Notes: generated by a model not told the origin, from the letters alone. Counted from the first letter of the stretch, positions 55,050-64,000 are shown. The stretch is 64,000 nucleotides of DNA from Massilia aurea (GCF_014200505.1 NZ_JACHBX010000002.1:62001-126000); one strand, 5' to 3'. Numbers and translations: made by a program.

Positions 55050-55787
55050 ATGCCAGAAGGTCCAACGCTGTACATGCTGAAGGAACAGACGACGCGCTTC
55101 GTGGGGCAGGAAATCGTGCGCGCCAGCGGCAACCTGAAGACGCTCGATCCGGCACGCCTCGTGGGCCAGCGCATCACCGGACTGCATACCTGGGGCAAGC
55201 ACTTCCTGATCGAGACGCCCGACGTGATTCTGCGCGTCCACTTTCTGCTGTTCGGCACCTACCGCATCGACGAGGACCGCGACAAGCCACCGCGCCTGTC
55301 CATTGGCGTGGAGGACGGCGGCGCCATGAATTTCTATGCCTGCGCGATCCGCGAGATTGACCGCGCCACCTTCGACGCCTACGACTTCAGCGCCGACGTG
55401 ATGGGCACAACCTGGGACCCGGTCAAGGCACGCAAGAAGTTGCGCGCCGCGCCGGACATGCTGACCTGCGACGCCCTGCTCGATCAGGAGATCTTCTCGG
55501 GCGTGGGCAATATCATCAAGAACGAGGTGTTGTTCCGGATTCGGGTCCATCCCCTCTCGACAATGGGCGCGCTGCCCGCGCCCAAATTGCGCGCACTGGT
55601 GGACGAAGCGCGGCAGTACAGCTTCGATTTTCTGGGCTGGAAAAAAGCGTTCACGCTCAAGGAGCACTGGCTGGCCCATGCCAAGAAGATCTGCCCGCGC
55701 TGCGACATCCCGTTTTCCAAAGCCAAGCTCGGCATGTCGGACCGGCGCAGCTTCTACTGCGAGCGTTGCCAAAAACGCTATACGTGA
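55050..55787 (+). CDS. Fpg/Nei-family DNA glycosylase (endonuclease VIII-like)
   Basis: A 245-residue base-excision enzyme. The N terminus is MPEGPT, giving the catalytic Pro2 and Glu3 of the family after Met removal. LRVHFLLFG and a QEIFSGVGNIIKNEVLF helix-2-turn-helix segment are typical. The C-terminal zinc finger is intact: CPRC...FYCERC. It removes oxidised pyrimidines or purines and cuts the strand. Whether it is Fpg- or Nei-like in preference cannot be told; the PEGPTLYMLK start looks closer to Nei-type relatives. An ideal AAGGAGG site precedes the ATG. Confidence 0.92.
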   Translation: MPEGPTLYMLKEQTTRFVGQEIVRASGNLKTLDPARLVGQRITGLHTWGKHFLIETPDVILRVHFLLFGTYRIDEDRDKPPRLSIGVEDGGAMNFYACAIREIDRATFDAYDFSADVMGTTWDPVKARKKLRAAPDMLTCDALLDQEIFSGVGNIIKNEVLFRIRVHPLSTMGALPAPKLRALVDEARQYSFDFLGWKKAFTLKEHWLAHAKKICPRCDIPFSKAKLGMSDRRSFYCERCQKRYT

Positions 55788-55984
55788 CGCACCCTGTCAC
55801 GCCGCTGCAACAGCATTAGCGACGCAGCAAGGCAGATGTTACATCCGCCCGTCACAATTTTAATATTGCTTCTTGTTAAGGGTCATGCGCCGTACTACAA
55901 TCGGCTTGACTCCGAGCTACTTTTGTTGTGAAAAAAATAGTCTGCTCGCTTAACCCTGGCCTCCCCCACGAATCGGAATCGTCC

Positions 55985-57490
55985 ATGTCCTTCTTGTCGT
56001 CTGCTGCGCCCAAACTCGCACCCTGGAAAGTATTGCTGGTAGACGACGAACCCGATATCCACGACATCACCAAGCTGACGCTGACGCGCTTTCGCCTCGA
56101 CGGGCGCGCACTGTCGTTCGTGCACGCCTACAGCGGCGCCGAGGCCAAGGAAATCCTGGCGCGCGAAAAGGACATCGCACTGGTGTTCCTCGACGTGGTG
56201 ATGGAGCGCGAAGACAGCGGCCTGGAAGTGGCGCGCTGGATGCGCCAGGATCTGGACAACCAGTTCACCCGCATCGTGCTGCGCACCGGCCAGCCGGGCC
56301 AGGCGCCGGAAGAGCGCGTGATCGTCGACTACGACATCAACGACTACAAGGAAAAGACCGAGCTCGATCGCACCAAGCTGTTTACGACGACGTTCGCCGC
56401 GCTGCGCGCCTACCGCGACATCATGAAGGTCGAGGAATCGCGCCGCGTCCAGCAAACCTACCGCGAAGGCCTGGAACGCGTGATTGCCGCGTCCGCCCAC
56501 ATCTTCCAGCAACGCAACCTCAAGGACTTCGCCAACGGCCTGTTGCTGCAGGTCGTGGCCCTGCTGCGCCTGGAACAGAGCATGCTGCTGCGCCTGAAGG
56601 CGGCAAGCGTAATCACCGGCCAGAGCCAGTACGAAGTGCTGGCCCAGATCGGCGACATGGAAGGCGACGAGATCGGGCCGGAACTAGTAGCCCAACTGGA
56701 CGATGCGCGCCACAACCGCATTTCGCGCCTGCACGGCGACACCTATGTCGGCTATTTTCCAAACAACAGCGGCAAGGCGTCGCTGCTGGTGCTCAAGGGC
56801 GTGGATGAGATTTCGGACATCGATGCGCAAATGCTGGAGGTATTCTGTTCGGGCGTGGCCATCGCGTTCGACAATATTTTGCTGAACCAGGAAATCACCG
56901 ATACCCAGGCCGAGCTGATCCTGCGCCTGGGCGACGTCGTCGAATCGCGTTCGCACGAGGCGGGCAACCATGTGCGCCGCATGTCCCAGGTCTGCTACAT
57001 GCTGGCCCAGGCGTCGGGCATGCCCGAAGACGAGACGGCAGTACTGATGCACGCCGCGCCGATGCACGACATCGGCAAGATCGCCACGCCCGATGCGGTG
57101 CTCCTCAAGCCTGGCAAGCTGACCGATGCCGAGTGGACCATCATGAAGCAGCATCCGACCGTGGGGCTGCAGATCCTGGACGGTTCACAGCGCCCGATCC
57201 TGAAGGCAGCGGCGGTGATCGCGCACCAGCACCACGAAAAATTCGATGGCACCGGCTACCCACAAGGCCTGCGCGGGCAGGACATCCACCCGTACGCGCG
57301 CATCGTGGCGGTGGCCGACGTGTTCGACGCGCTGAGCCACGCGCGCTGCTACAAGGAAGCGTGGCCAGCCGCGAAAGTGACAGAGCACCTGCGCGAGGTG
57401 GCCGGGCACCACCTCGATCCGACCTATGTCGACCTCTTGATCCGCAATATGGACAAGGCGCTGGCGATCAACGCGCAGTGGCCCGACTGA
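55985..57490 (+). CDS. REC-DUF3369-HD-GYP response regulator
   Basis: About 501 residues from ATG 55985 (a GTG at 55928 would add 19). Receiver domain about 15-130 (VLLVDDEPDIHD; acceptor Asp in FLDVVM), DUF3369 GAF-like domain about 145-315, and HD-GYP about 320-500 with MHDIGK and HHEKFDGTGYP. All catalytic motifs are intact, so it should hydrolyse c-di-GMP when activated by a partner kinase. The GAF-GAF histidine kinase two genes away is a possible partner, but nothing proves it. Convergent with the CDF gene. Confidence 0.93.
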   Translation: MSFLSSAAPKLAPWKVLLVDDEPDIHDITKLTLTRFRLDGRALSFVHAYSGAEAKEILAREKDIALVFLDVVMEREDSGLEVARWMRQDLDNQFTRIVLRTGQPGQAPEERVIVDYDINDYKEKTELDRTKLFTTTFAALRAYRDIMKVEESRRVQQTYREGLERVIAASAHIFQQRNLKDFANGLLLQVVALLRLEQSMLLRLKAASVITGQSQYEVLAQIGDMEGDEIGPELVAQLDDARHNRISRLHGDTYVGYFPNNSGKASLLVLKGVDEISDIDAQMLEVFCSGVAIAFDNILLNQEITDTQAELILRLGDVVESRSHEAGNHVRRMSQVCYMLAQASGMPEDETAVLMHAAPMHDIGKIATPDAVLLKPGKLTDAEWTIMKQHPTVGLQILDGSQRPILKAAAVIAHQHHEKFDGTGYPQGLRGQDIHPYARIVAVADVFDALSHARCYKEAWPAAKVTEHLREVAGHHLDPTYVDLLIRNMDKALAINAQWPD

Positions 57491-57514
57491 GCTGCGTGCC
57501 GGATCGCCTCCTGG

Positions 57515-58459
57515 TCACTTGAACGCGGCGCGCAGCGCCGACGCATCGAAATAGATTTGACGGATCACCGGATGCTCGGCGGCCACCGCAGTCTCGATGC
57601 GGCCGATCGCTGCCTCCACCTTGTCGATCGACAGCCCCCGACGAAACTGGACCGAGGCGGCCAGCAGCACTTCTTCCGGCCCCAGCTGCATCGTGCGCAG
57701 GCTGGCCACGCTGTCCAGCGCCGGCTCGCGCAGGAACAGCGCCTTCAATGCGGCCAGCTCATCATGGTCGATCGCTTCGCCCACGAGCAGGCCACCGGTC
57801 TCGCGCGCCAGCATGAAGGCGGCGCCGATCAACAGCAGGCCGATCACGATCGAAGCAGCCGGGTCGATATACGGGTTATTGAAATAGTGACCCAGCGCGA
57901 TGCCGGCGGCGGCAATCCCGAGGCCCAGCAGAGCCGCGGAATCCTCGATGAAGATCGTGAAGACCGATGCATCCTTGCTCGCACGGACGGCTTGCCACAG
58001 AGACGTACCGGGTTTGCGGGCCGTGTTGAGTTCCTTGCGCGACACGTTCCAGCTATACCCCTCGAACAGCGCCGCCACGCCAAGGACGACGTAGCTCCAC
58101 ATCGGGTCTTCCAGTGGCGGCGGGTTCTGCAGCGCGTCGACGCCGTGGTAGATCGATAATCCACCGCCCAGCGAAAATACCGACAGCGCCACGATCAGCG
58201 CCCAGAAATACAGCGACTTGCCGTAGCCGAACGGATGCTTGCGGTCGGGCGCGCGGGCGCTGCGGCGTTCGCCCAGCAGCAACAGGAATTCATTGCCGGT
58301 GTCGACCGCCGAGTGGATGCCCTCGGCCACCATCGCCGCGCTGCCGGTGATGCCGGCGACGATAAATTTGGCCACCGCGATGCCCAGGTTGGCAGCAATT
58401 GCCGCATAGATGACTTTTTGCGAGCCCTGGCGTGGCGCGTCTTGCTTGTTTTCGTTCAT
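57515..58459 (-). CDS. Cation diffusion facilitator (CDF) metal exporter
   Basis: A 314-residue protein with about five to six TM helices: the first opens NLGIAVAKFIVAGITGSAAM, and AEGIHSAVDTGNEFLL carries the typical HxxxD-like metal site in helix 2, with its partner in IEDSAALLGLGIAAAG. The C-terminal cytoplasmic domain (about 230-314) is the regulatory ferredoxin-like domain. CDFs export Zn2+, Fe2+, Co2+ or Cd2+ using H+; the metal is not certain. It follows the kinase gene by 84 bp on the same strand, and converges with the HD-GYP regulator. Confidence 0.93.
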   Translation of the reverse strand: MNENKQDAPRQGSQKVIYAAIAANLGIAVAKFIVAGITGSAAMVAEGIHSAVDTGNEFLLLLGERRSARAPDRKHPFGYGKSLYFWALIVALSVFSLGGGLSIYHGVDALQNPPPLEDPMWSYVVLGVAALFEGYSWNVSRKELNTARKPGTSLWQAVRASKDASVFTIFIEDSAALLGLGIAAAGIALGHYFNNPYIDPAASIVIGLLLIGAAFMLARETGGLLVGEAIDHDELAALKALFLREPALDSVASLRTMQLGPEEVLLAASVQFRRGLSIDKVEAAIGRIETAVAAEHPVIRQIYFDASALRAAFK

Positions 58460-58543
58460 GGACTCTCCAAATGGGGAGCCAAGGGTAAAGAACCTGCAAC
58501 AACCGATCTGTACGGCGACGCACGTGCCCGCTCGAACGTACCA

Positions 58544-60502
58544 CTACGCCGCCAGTTTTTCCTTGCGCTGCGAACGGGGGAAACGCAGGTGGTACGTCAG
58601 CCCCTGCCCCGGTGCGCTCGTGGCCCGCACCGTCCCGCCCAGCGCGCCGGTCACCAGGTTGTACAGGATGTGCGCGCCCAGGCCGCTGCCCCCAGTCCCG
58701 CGCCGCGTGGTAAAGAACGGATCGAACAGTTTGTCGAGCGTGGCGGCATCCATCCCTGCCCCGTCGTCGGCGTACTCCATGACCACCCAGTCGTCGCTGC
58801 CGAGCGCGGCGCGCAGCGTGATGTTGCCGGCCTGCTCGTGCTCGAAGCCGTGCACGAGCGAATTCATGACCATATTGGTGACGATCTGCGACACGGCCCC
58901 GGGGAAGCTGTCGAGCAGCAGGTCGGGTGCGCAATCGACCGCTACCTTCACCGGACGCCCCTTGAGCTTCGGGTGCAGCGACAGCAGCACCTCGTTCAGG
59001 TACGCGCCCAGGTTGAAGCTGCGAATATCGTCCGACGACTGGTCCACCGCCACCTGCTTGAAGCTGCGCACCAGGTTCGCGGCGCGCTGGGTGTTGGTGG
59101 TCATGATGCGCAGCGACTGGTCGACGATGTCGAAGAAGCTCTCCAGGCTCTCTGCGGTCATCTCGCCCGCTGCCAGTTCTTCGCGCGTGAGTTTCAGTTC
59201 CTGCACCAGATGGCTCGTGGCCGTCACGCAGATGCCCAGCGGCGTGTTGATCTCGTGCGCCACGCCGGCCACCAGGCGGCCGAGCGAGGCAAGTTTTTCC
59301 TGCCGCACCAGTTCGGACTGCGCCTCCTGCAGCGCGTGCAGCGCCTCGTTCAGCGCCGCGTTCTGCTGCTCGAGGGCTTCCTTGGTCTTGCGGATCCTGC
59401 GGTCGGCCTGCATCCGTGCAATTGCCACGGCCACGTGGCTGGCCATGAATGCCAGCAGGTCGAGGTCGGCCTTGCTGTAGACGATCGCCGGGTCGTAGCT
59501 CTGCACCACGATCACGCCGTATGGCTGGTCGTTGACCAGCATCGGCGCACCCATCCAGCTCGCAATCTCCGTGCTGCCCAGCGGCTCGGCCACGGTGCCG
59601 GCGTCCACCAGCGCCCTGAAGCTGGCCACGTCGTGCAGCTGCGCCTGCTTGGTCGACAGGATGTGCGAACACATCGCCTTGCCGAACGGGAAGCGCAGCA
59701 GCGGTGGCGCGCTGTCCTTCTGGTCGACGAAGTACGGGATGCTTATCTCTTGCGTGCGCTGGTGGTACAGGCCAATCAGGAAGTTGTCGGCCACCATCAG
59801 CTCGCCGATGATGCGGTGCAGGCTGGCGCTGAGCTGGTCGGTATCGAGCGCCTGCGCCGAGAGGTCGGCGATCTCGTACAGCGCGTGCTGGATCTTTTCG
59901 GCGCGGCCACGCTCGGCGACCTCGTGCGCCAGGGCGGCCGTACGCGCCGAGACCGCGCGTTCCAGCCGGTCCATGCTTTGCAGGCCCTGCAGCGCGTTCG
60001 AAACATGGTTGGCGATCAGCCCGAACAGCGCAATGTCTTCCTCGCTGTAGGTCTGGTCGGCAGAGTAGCTCTGGATGACGATCGCGCCCAGCGCCTGCTG
60101 GTTCTGGTCGAGCAGCGGACAGGCAACGAAATGCTCCGGCGTGCTGCCACTGCCCCAGCGCCCGGCTGCCTTGCGGTGGCGTTCGTTGAAATCGGCCGCC
60201 GTCAGCACCAGCCTCTGGCGGTTGAGCAATACCCAGGCCGTGGGTGACTGGTCGGGCGAGGCGAGCCGGATGCGCTCGAGCGGATCGCGCGCGCCGTCAG
60301 CTTCGTCGACAAAATAGGGAAAGCGCACGGTGCCGTCTTCACGGTCGGCCAGCGCCACATAGAAGTTGGCCGCATACATGATGCGGCCCAGCGCGCCGTG
60401 CACGGCCCGGATGAATGCGGTGATGTCGCTGCAGCTGGTCGACAGTTGCCCGATATCGAGCAACATCGACTGCACCGCTTCCAGCCGGTCAAGACGTTCC
60501 AT
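58544..60502 (-). CDS. Cytoplasmic GAF-GAF sensor histidine kinase
   Basis: About 652 residues from ATG 60502 (SD-like GGGGGA upstream; GTG 60514 is an alternative). Two GAF domains (about 10-170 and 208-365) are followed by a coiled coil (about 365-405), the phospho-acceptor His416 in GVAHEINTPLG, and an ATPase domain with VTNMVMNSLVHGFEH (N box), DDGAGMD and GGSGLGAHILYNLV. No membrane segment, so it senses a cytoplasmic or diffusible cue. It has no adjacent regulator on the same strand; the REC-HD-GYP gene across the CDF is a candidate partner. Confidence 0.93.
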   Translation of the reverse strand: MERLDRLEAVQSMLLDIGQLSTSCSDITAFIRAVHGALGRIMYAANFYVALADREDGTVRFPYFVDEADGARDPLERIRLASPDQSPTAWVLLNRQRLVLTAADFNERHRKAAGRWGSGSTPEHFVACPLLDQNQQALGAIVIQSYSADQTYSEEDIALFGLIANHVSNALQGLQSMDRLERAVSARTAALAHEVAERGRAEKIQHALYEIADLSAQALDTDQLSASLHRIIGELMVADNFLIGLYHQRTQEISIPYFVDQKDSAPPLLRFPFGKAMCSHILSTKQAQLHDVASFRALVDAGTVAEPLGSTEIASWMGAPMLVNDQPYGVIVVQSYDPAIVYSKADLDLLAFMASHVAVAIARMQADRRIRKTKEALEQQNAALNEALHALQEAQSELVRQEKLASLGRLVAGVAHEINTPLGICVTATSHLVQELKLTREELAAGEMTAESLESFFDIVDQSLRIMTTNTQRAANLVRSFKQVAVDQSSDDIRSFNLGAYLNEVLLSLHPKLKGRPVKVAVDCAPDLLLDSFPGAVSQIVTNMVMNSLVHGFEHEQAGNITLRAALGSDDWVVMEYADDGAGMDAATLDKLFDPFFTTRRGTGGSGLGAHILYNLVTGALGGTVRATSAPGQGLTYHLRFPRSQRKEKLAA

Positions 60503-60565
60503 ACTTTCCCCCACCTGTTCACAGAATGCATCTGATGATGCGCAGAGGAAATAGTAGCAGCTTGA

Positions 60566-60596
60566 AGCCGGGCGCAGCAGCTTGCCGCGCCCGGCT
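60566..60596 (-). terminator. Hairpin after the acidic unknown gene
   Basis: 10-bp stem AGCCGGGCGC/GCGCCCGGCT with an 11-base loop, 9 bp beyond the stop of the gene at 60605 on the minus strand and upstream of the kinase gene. There is no T-run, so its efficiency is unclear. Confidence 0.45.
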
Positions 60597-60604
60597 GTGG
60601 CTTT

Positions 60605-61114
60605 TTAGCGCGGCGCGCGGAAGTCGTTCTCGACCCAGGCCTGCGCCGAGCTCGGCGTGAGCTTGAAGGTCGGCGCCACGCGCACGCGCGCCACCTGCTC
60701 GCCCATCTCGTCGGTGGCGGCCAGCATCGCGTACGGATCGTCGTCGTCCGGGACGATATCGAGCGTCACCTTCAGTTCGCCCTGCTCGGTGAAGATGTAC
60801 AGATTCTTGTGCAGGATCGCGTGCATGTGCTGCTCGTGGCGGCGAATGACTTCGGACGCCGTCTTGATCAGCGTGTTGAAGGCATTGGTGTCGAGCGGCT
60901 TCGGGTTCTTCTTGTCGCGGCCCATGGTCCAGGGACCGACCAGCGCCGGTTCGGGCTCGCCATCCTTGTACATTGCCACGGCCCAGCCTTCATCGTCGTC
61001 GTTCTTGATCACGCGCGCGGTCCAGCCATTGCCCTGCCACAGCCGGGGTTGCTGCACGGGGCCGGTGTCCTCGCTGCCGTCGTCGCTGTCGGGGTCCAGC
61101 ATCTGGTCGTTCAT
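60605..61114 (-). CDS. Acidic soluble protein of unknown function
   Basis: 169 residues, no signal peptide, no TM helix. The N terminus is acidic and disordered (DPDSDDGSED); the middle has WTARVIKNDDDEGWAVAMY and LVGPWTMGRDKKNPKPLD; the C-terminal part carries LKVTLDIVPDDDDPYAMLA. It resembles a conserved Burkholderiales hypothetical protein, but I know no function. It stands alone on the minus strand between the kinase and the Pro-rich small gene. Confidence 0.8.
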   Translation of the reverse strand: MNDQMLDPDSDDGSEDTGPVQQPRLWQGNGWTARVIKNDDDEGWAVAMYKDGEPEPALVGPWTMGRDKKNPKPLDTNAFNTLIKTASEVIRRHEQHMHAILHKNLYIFTEQGELKVTLDIVPDDDDPYAMLAATDEMGEQVARVRVAPTFKLTPSSAQAWVENDFRAPR

Positions 61115-61226
61115 GGGTCGGTGTCCTCGGCGCTTGCGCGCCCAAAACCACGATCATAGAGGAAACCGGCCCCATGAAAAAGGCCGCACGCCACTGCTGC
61201 GGGCGATTGGCTGAAATAGTCGCTAA

Positions 61227-61454
61227 CTAAGCCGGACAATCGTCGACGATGCGCGGACAGCGCCACGACGGGCCGGGTGGTGGCATGATCGGCGGGCCAA
61301 CGGGGATCGGGCGCGGATCGCCGTTGGGCGCCGGCGTATCGCGGTTGAAGGGCGTGATGATGATGGGCGGAATGGCCGGTGGCGCCGAGGGCGGATCCTT
61401 CGGTCCGCCCGATGCATGGGCCAGGTCATGACAGGTGTTGGGCACAGCGTACAT
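61227..61454 (-). CDS. Small Pro-rich protein of unknown function
   Basis: 75 residues with about one quarter Pro (PPIIITPFNRDTPAPNGDPR, then VGPPIMPPPGPSW) and three Cys. A GGGGGA site lies 5 bp before ATG 61454, which favours a real gene. There is no signal peptide or known domain. The overlapping frame on the same strand (61223-61555) is less likely. Moderate confidence. Confidence 0.45.
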   Translation of the reverse strand: MYAVPNTCHDLAHASGGPKDPPSAPPAIPPIIITPFNRDTPAPNGDPRPIPVGPPIMPPPGPSWRCPRIVDDCPA

Positions 61455-61670
61455 GGGGTCCCCCTGAAACAGAGCAGGCTGTCAGTATAGGAAACGCTGC
61501 CGTGATTACAAGGACGGAATTGCCCGCGATTCTGCCCGACCCGGCGCATGCACATTTCATCCCGTTAAACATGCAGCCTGTCGCACGCGGCTGGCTGCAC
61601 GCGTGCGCCGCGCCTACAGTTCGAGCATGCAAGACCAAACAGCTCAACCCAACCATTCGCGAGGACTGCC

Positions 61671-62048
61671 ATGAAAAAATACGCCCCCTACGTCATCCTG
61701 TTCCTGTTTGCCGCCATGCTGTGGAATCTGTTCGACTGGAGCGGCGACATGACGGTCAATCTCGATGGCGACCAGATCGACGGCCCGGTGGGGTTCCTGC
61801 TGGCCACGCTGTTCACGGGTGGCGGCATGCTGCTGGCCGTGTTCATCTCGGTGATCACTGTGGCGGTGCTGGCGGTGGTGTTTGCCGGGGTCGGCGTGAT
61901 TCTGATCGGCTCGCTGGCAATCGGCGCCCTCGTGCTGGCGCTGGCGATGTCGCCGCTGCTGCTGCCGCTGGTACTTGTCGTGGCGCTCGTGTGGTACGCC
62001 ATGCGCCGGCCGCGCCCTGTCACGCTGGACAAGGCCGCGGCAGCGTAA
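61671..62048 (+). CDS. Small membrane protein of unknown function
   Basis: 125 residues with an N-terminal hydrophobic helix (YVILFLFAAMLW), a hydrophilic loop containing MTVNLDGDQIDGP, and two to three further hydrophobic helices (GMLLAVFISVITVAVLAVVF, LIGSLAIGALVLALA, LLPLVLVVALVWY), ending in a positive tail. AGGA lies six bases before the ATG. No family recognised. It converges with queC with a 4-bp gap. Confidence 0.8.
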   Translation: MKKYAPYVILFLFAAMLWNLFDWSGDMTVNLDGDQIDGPVGFLLATLFTGGGMLLAVFISVITVAVLAVVFAGVGVILIGSLAIGALVLALAMSPLLLPLVLVVALVWYAMRRPRPVTLDKAAAA

Positions 62049-62052
62049 AAGT

Positions 62053-62760
62053 CTAGCGCGCCACGTACTGCGCGTAACCCCGCGCACGCAAGGCGCAGGC
62101 CGGACACGTGCCACAACCGTGGCCCCAGGCGTGCGCCTCGCCCCGCTCACCCAGGTAGCAGGTGTGCGTATCGAAGCGGATCAGATCGACCAGCGCTGCG
62201 CCACCCTCCTGCTCCGCCAGTTCCCAGGTCTGGGCCTTGTCGATCCACATCAGGGGCGTCTCGACCTTGAGCCTGGTGGCCATGCCGAGGTTCAGCGCTA
62301 CCTGCAGCGCCTTCATGGTGTCGTCGCGGCAGTCCGGGTAGCCCGAGAAATCCGTCTCGCACATCCCGCCCACCAGCACGTTCAGCCCGCGCCGATAGGC
62401 CACCGTGGCAGCCACCGTCATGAACATCAGGTTGCGGCCCGGGACGAACGTATTCGGCAAGCCGTTTTCCTGCATCTCGATCGCGACATTGCTGGTCAGT
62501 GCGGTGTCGGAGATTTTGGAGATCAGGGACAGGTCGATCATGTGATCCTCGCCCAGGCGCGTGTCCCAGTCGGGATTGAGCGCGCGCAGCTTGGCCAGAA
62601 CGCCCGGGCGCACGGCCAGCTCGATCGCATGGCGCTGGCCATAATCGAAGCCGATCGTCTCGACCCGCGCATAGCGCTGCAGTGCCCAGGCCAGGCACGT
62701 GGTGGAGTCTTGGCCGCCACTGAACAGGACGAGCGCGGTATCGGTAGAGAGGATGGTCAT
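62053..62760 (-). CDS. queC: 7-cyano-7-deazaguanine synthase
   Basis: A 235-residue enzyme that turns 7-carboxy-7-deazaguanine into preQ0 with ATP and ammonia, on the way to queuosine. The N-terminal PP-loop [10 protein letters not shown] is at about 14-23; the C-terminal zinc site is [16 protein letters not shown], with the upstream Cys in [17 protein letters not shown]. Length and motif order match QueC. Start: ATG 62760; the frame extends to 62892 without signal or SD. No preQ1 riboswitch is visible upstream. No other queuosine genes are in the window. Confidence 0.95.
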   Translation of the reverse strand: MTILSTDTALVLFSGGQDSTTCLAWALQRYARVETIGFDYGQRHAIELAVRPGVLAKLRALNPDWDTRLGEDHMIDLSLISKISDTALTSNVAIEMQENGLPNTFVPGRNLMFMTVAATVAYRRGLNVLVGGMCETDFSGYPDCRDDTMKALQVALNLGMATRLKVETPLMWIDKAQTWELAEQEGGAALVDLIRFDTHTCYLGERGEAHAWGHGCGTCPACALRARGYAQYVAR

Positions 62761-62932
62761 GGTAGTAAAAGAAGGTAAAAGGCAGGGGTCAACCGTCAAT
62801 TCTGGCACAGATCGCGGGCACCGTGGCCGATAACGCCGTGTTTGTCCAGACGCGCGCGCGCAACATTTCACGTCCGCCATCGACTTTGCCAATCAGTTAA
62901 GATGCGAACGAGTCACCCAATGGAGCGTCACG

Positions 62933-64000
62933 TTGTCACGATCGAATCCCCACCCGCGCAAGGGTCCCCGCCAGCGCACACTTACTCCGCTGTTGCAACG
63001 CTCCCTGCTGGGTGTCGGCGCATTCGTGTTTGCCACCACTGTCTATGCGCAAAGTACGACGGGCGTCGATTACACGGTGCGCATCGACGCACCGCGCGCG
63101 CTCGAGACGCTGCTTGAAGAGAATCTCGACCTGATGCGTTGGCGCGGCAATTCGCGCGTCGACATCGACCAGCTGCAGCGCCTGGTCAAAGAAGCGCCGG
63201 CGCAAGCCACCAGCCTGATCGCCACCGAAGGTTATTACTCACCAAAAGTCTCGGTTGGCCTGGATACCAGCGGCGCACGGCCGGTCGCGCGCGTGATTGT
63301 CGATCCGGGTCAGCCGGTGCTGGTCGGCGACGTCGATCTGGTGTTGCAGGGCTTTGCTGCCTTTGAAGAAGGCGGCGCCCCGTTCGACGCCGGCGCCCTG
63401 CGCAACCGCTGGACGCTGCCGGTGGGTAGCCAGTTCCGCCAGTCCGACTGGGAAGGCGCCAAGAAAGGTCTCGTGCGCGACATCGCGCAAAGCCGCTTCC
63501 CGCGCGCACGCCTGGTCGAAACCAGCGCAACCGTCGATCCGGATTCGCGCCGCGCGCTACTGCGCGTGGTGATCGATTCGGGCCCCGAGATGCGCTTCGG
63601 GAATCTGCGTATCCGCGGCCTGAAACGTTATCCGGCCGAGGTCATCACCAACCTCAACAAGATCAATCCGGGCGACCAGTACAGCGAAGCCGCGCTGCAG
63701 GCGCTGCAATCGCGCGTGCAGGACACCGGCTACTTCGCGAGCGTCGAAGTCAGCGCCGACATGCGCGCCGTGCTCAATGCCGAAATCGCCGACATCAAGG
63801 AAGACGCCGACAGCGACGCCAACCCGGCCACACCCGAGCCGGCGACCGGCCCGACCACACTGCCGGTGATCGTCAACGTCACCGAAAACAAGCAGAAGAA
63901 CGTCGAGGCCGGCGTGGGCTTTTCGACCGACACGGGCGGCCGCGCGCAGTTGAGCTACGACGACCTGAACGTGTTCGGCAAGCGCTTGAAGACTGACCTG
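62933..64000 (+). CDS. tamA: TamA-like outer-membrane assembly factor, 5' part (3' end outside window)
   Basis: Read from a TTG at 62933; no ATG exists in this frame upstream, and GGAG (62922-62925) lies 7 bp ahead, so the TTG start is supported. A leader (LLGVGAFVFATTVYA) is followed by POTRA domains: RIDAPRALETLLEENLDL, LIATEGYYSPKVSVGLD, RVIVDPGQPVLVGDVDLVLQ, RFGNLRIRGLKRYPAEVI, and VIVNVTENKQKNVEAGVGFS at the start of the barrel. POTRA order and the VGFSTDTG barrel opening match TamA/BamA (Omp85), nearer TamA. It helps insert autotransporters and related outer-membrane proteins. The frame is open to the window edge (356 codons). Confidence 0.88.
   Translation, partial: MSRSNPHPRKGPRQRTLTPLLQRSLLGVGAFVFATTVYAQSTTGVDYTVRIDAPRALETLLEENLDLMRWRGNSRVDIDQLQRLVKEAPAQATSLIATEGYYSPKVSVGLDTSGARPVARVIVDPGQPVLVGDVDLVLQGFAAFEEGGAPFDAGALRNRWTLPVGSQFRQSDWEGAKKGLVRDIAQSRFPRARLVETSATVDPDSRRALLRVVIDSGPEMRFGNLRIRGLKRYPAEVITNLNKINPGDQYSEAALQALQSRVQDTGYFASVEVSADMRAVLNAEIADIKEDADSDANPATPEPATGPTTLPVIVNVTENKQKNVEAGVGFSTDTGGRAQLSYDDLNVFGKRLKTDL

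Noticed and set aside
62761..62932. preQ1 riboswitch before queC
   Set aside because: The leader has no recognisable aptamer pattern and the gene makes an early intermediate; I see nothing that supports it.

Overview
This window reads as chromosomal DNA of a high-GC betaproteobacterium, most likely Oxalobacteraceae close to Massilia/Duganella. The grounds are the very GC-rich, strongly codon-biased genes, a PEP-CTERM protein beside a 'post-PEP-CTERM-1'-type protein, QseBC with a YgiW-type neighbour, and a large share of signalling and envelope genes. The assignment rests on gene content, not on a database search. I see no rRNA, tRNA, CRISPR array, prophage or intact insertion sequence.

Layout. 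1-5.9 kb: a three-gene plus-strand operon (DUF2126/transglutaminase, circularly permuted ATP-grasp fused to alpha-E, transglutaminase), a widespread but uncharacterised predicted peptide-ligation/processing system. 6-9.1 kb: a four-repeat OAA-family high-mannose-type lectin diverging from a PAS-GAF-GGDEF cyclase, then a small membrane protein. 9.2-11 kb: a sulfotransferase and a HAD hydrolase. 11-17.7 kb: a minus-strand cluster of a membrane-anchored, sensor-fused trehalose-6-phosphate synthase, trehalose-phosphatase, a GH15 hydrolase, a diacylglycerol-type glycosyltransferase and a 4-TM protein. 18-20.7 kb: PEP-CTERM protein behind a sigma-54-type promoter, a post-PEP-CTERM protein and a PA-domain metalloprotease. 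20.8-31.5 kb: a 24-residue membrane protein, a host-attachment-family protein, an SNF2 helicase, YgiW-QseC-QseB with two matching regulator boxes, a cysteine-rich exported protein, a DUF2945 protein, a formaldehyde-dehydrogenase-like enzyme and a BCCT carrier. 31.6-34.9 kb: a 1071-residue RTX/DUF4214 protein built from three long super-repeats. 35-42.3 kb: a glycan-use operon (TonB receptor, signal-less GH20, AmpG-like permease) converging on an AraC-GyrI regulator. 42.4-64 kb: tandem HD-GYP protein, Gly/Thr-rich exported protein, serine hydrolase, LLM oxidoreductase, M16 peptidase, PQQ sugar dehydrogenase, a YcbK/unknown/lipoprotein envelope cluster, DUF892, hotdog thioesterase, DUF3016, Fpg/Nei glycosylase, REC-DUF3369-HD-GYP regulator, CDF exporter, GAF-GAF histidine kinase, several small unknowns, queC and the start of tamA.

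Themes. Three c-di-GMP-type proteins, two histidine kinases and an AraC regulator suggest a free-living bacterium that reads surface and nutrient cues. Trehalose synthesis is tied to a membrane sensor module. The TonB-GH20-permease operon looks like uptake of intact N-acetylhexosamine oligomers followed by cytoplasmic cleavage. Two 102-bp inverted-repeat elements with conserved arms and unrelated centres lie beside gene 3' ends.
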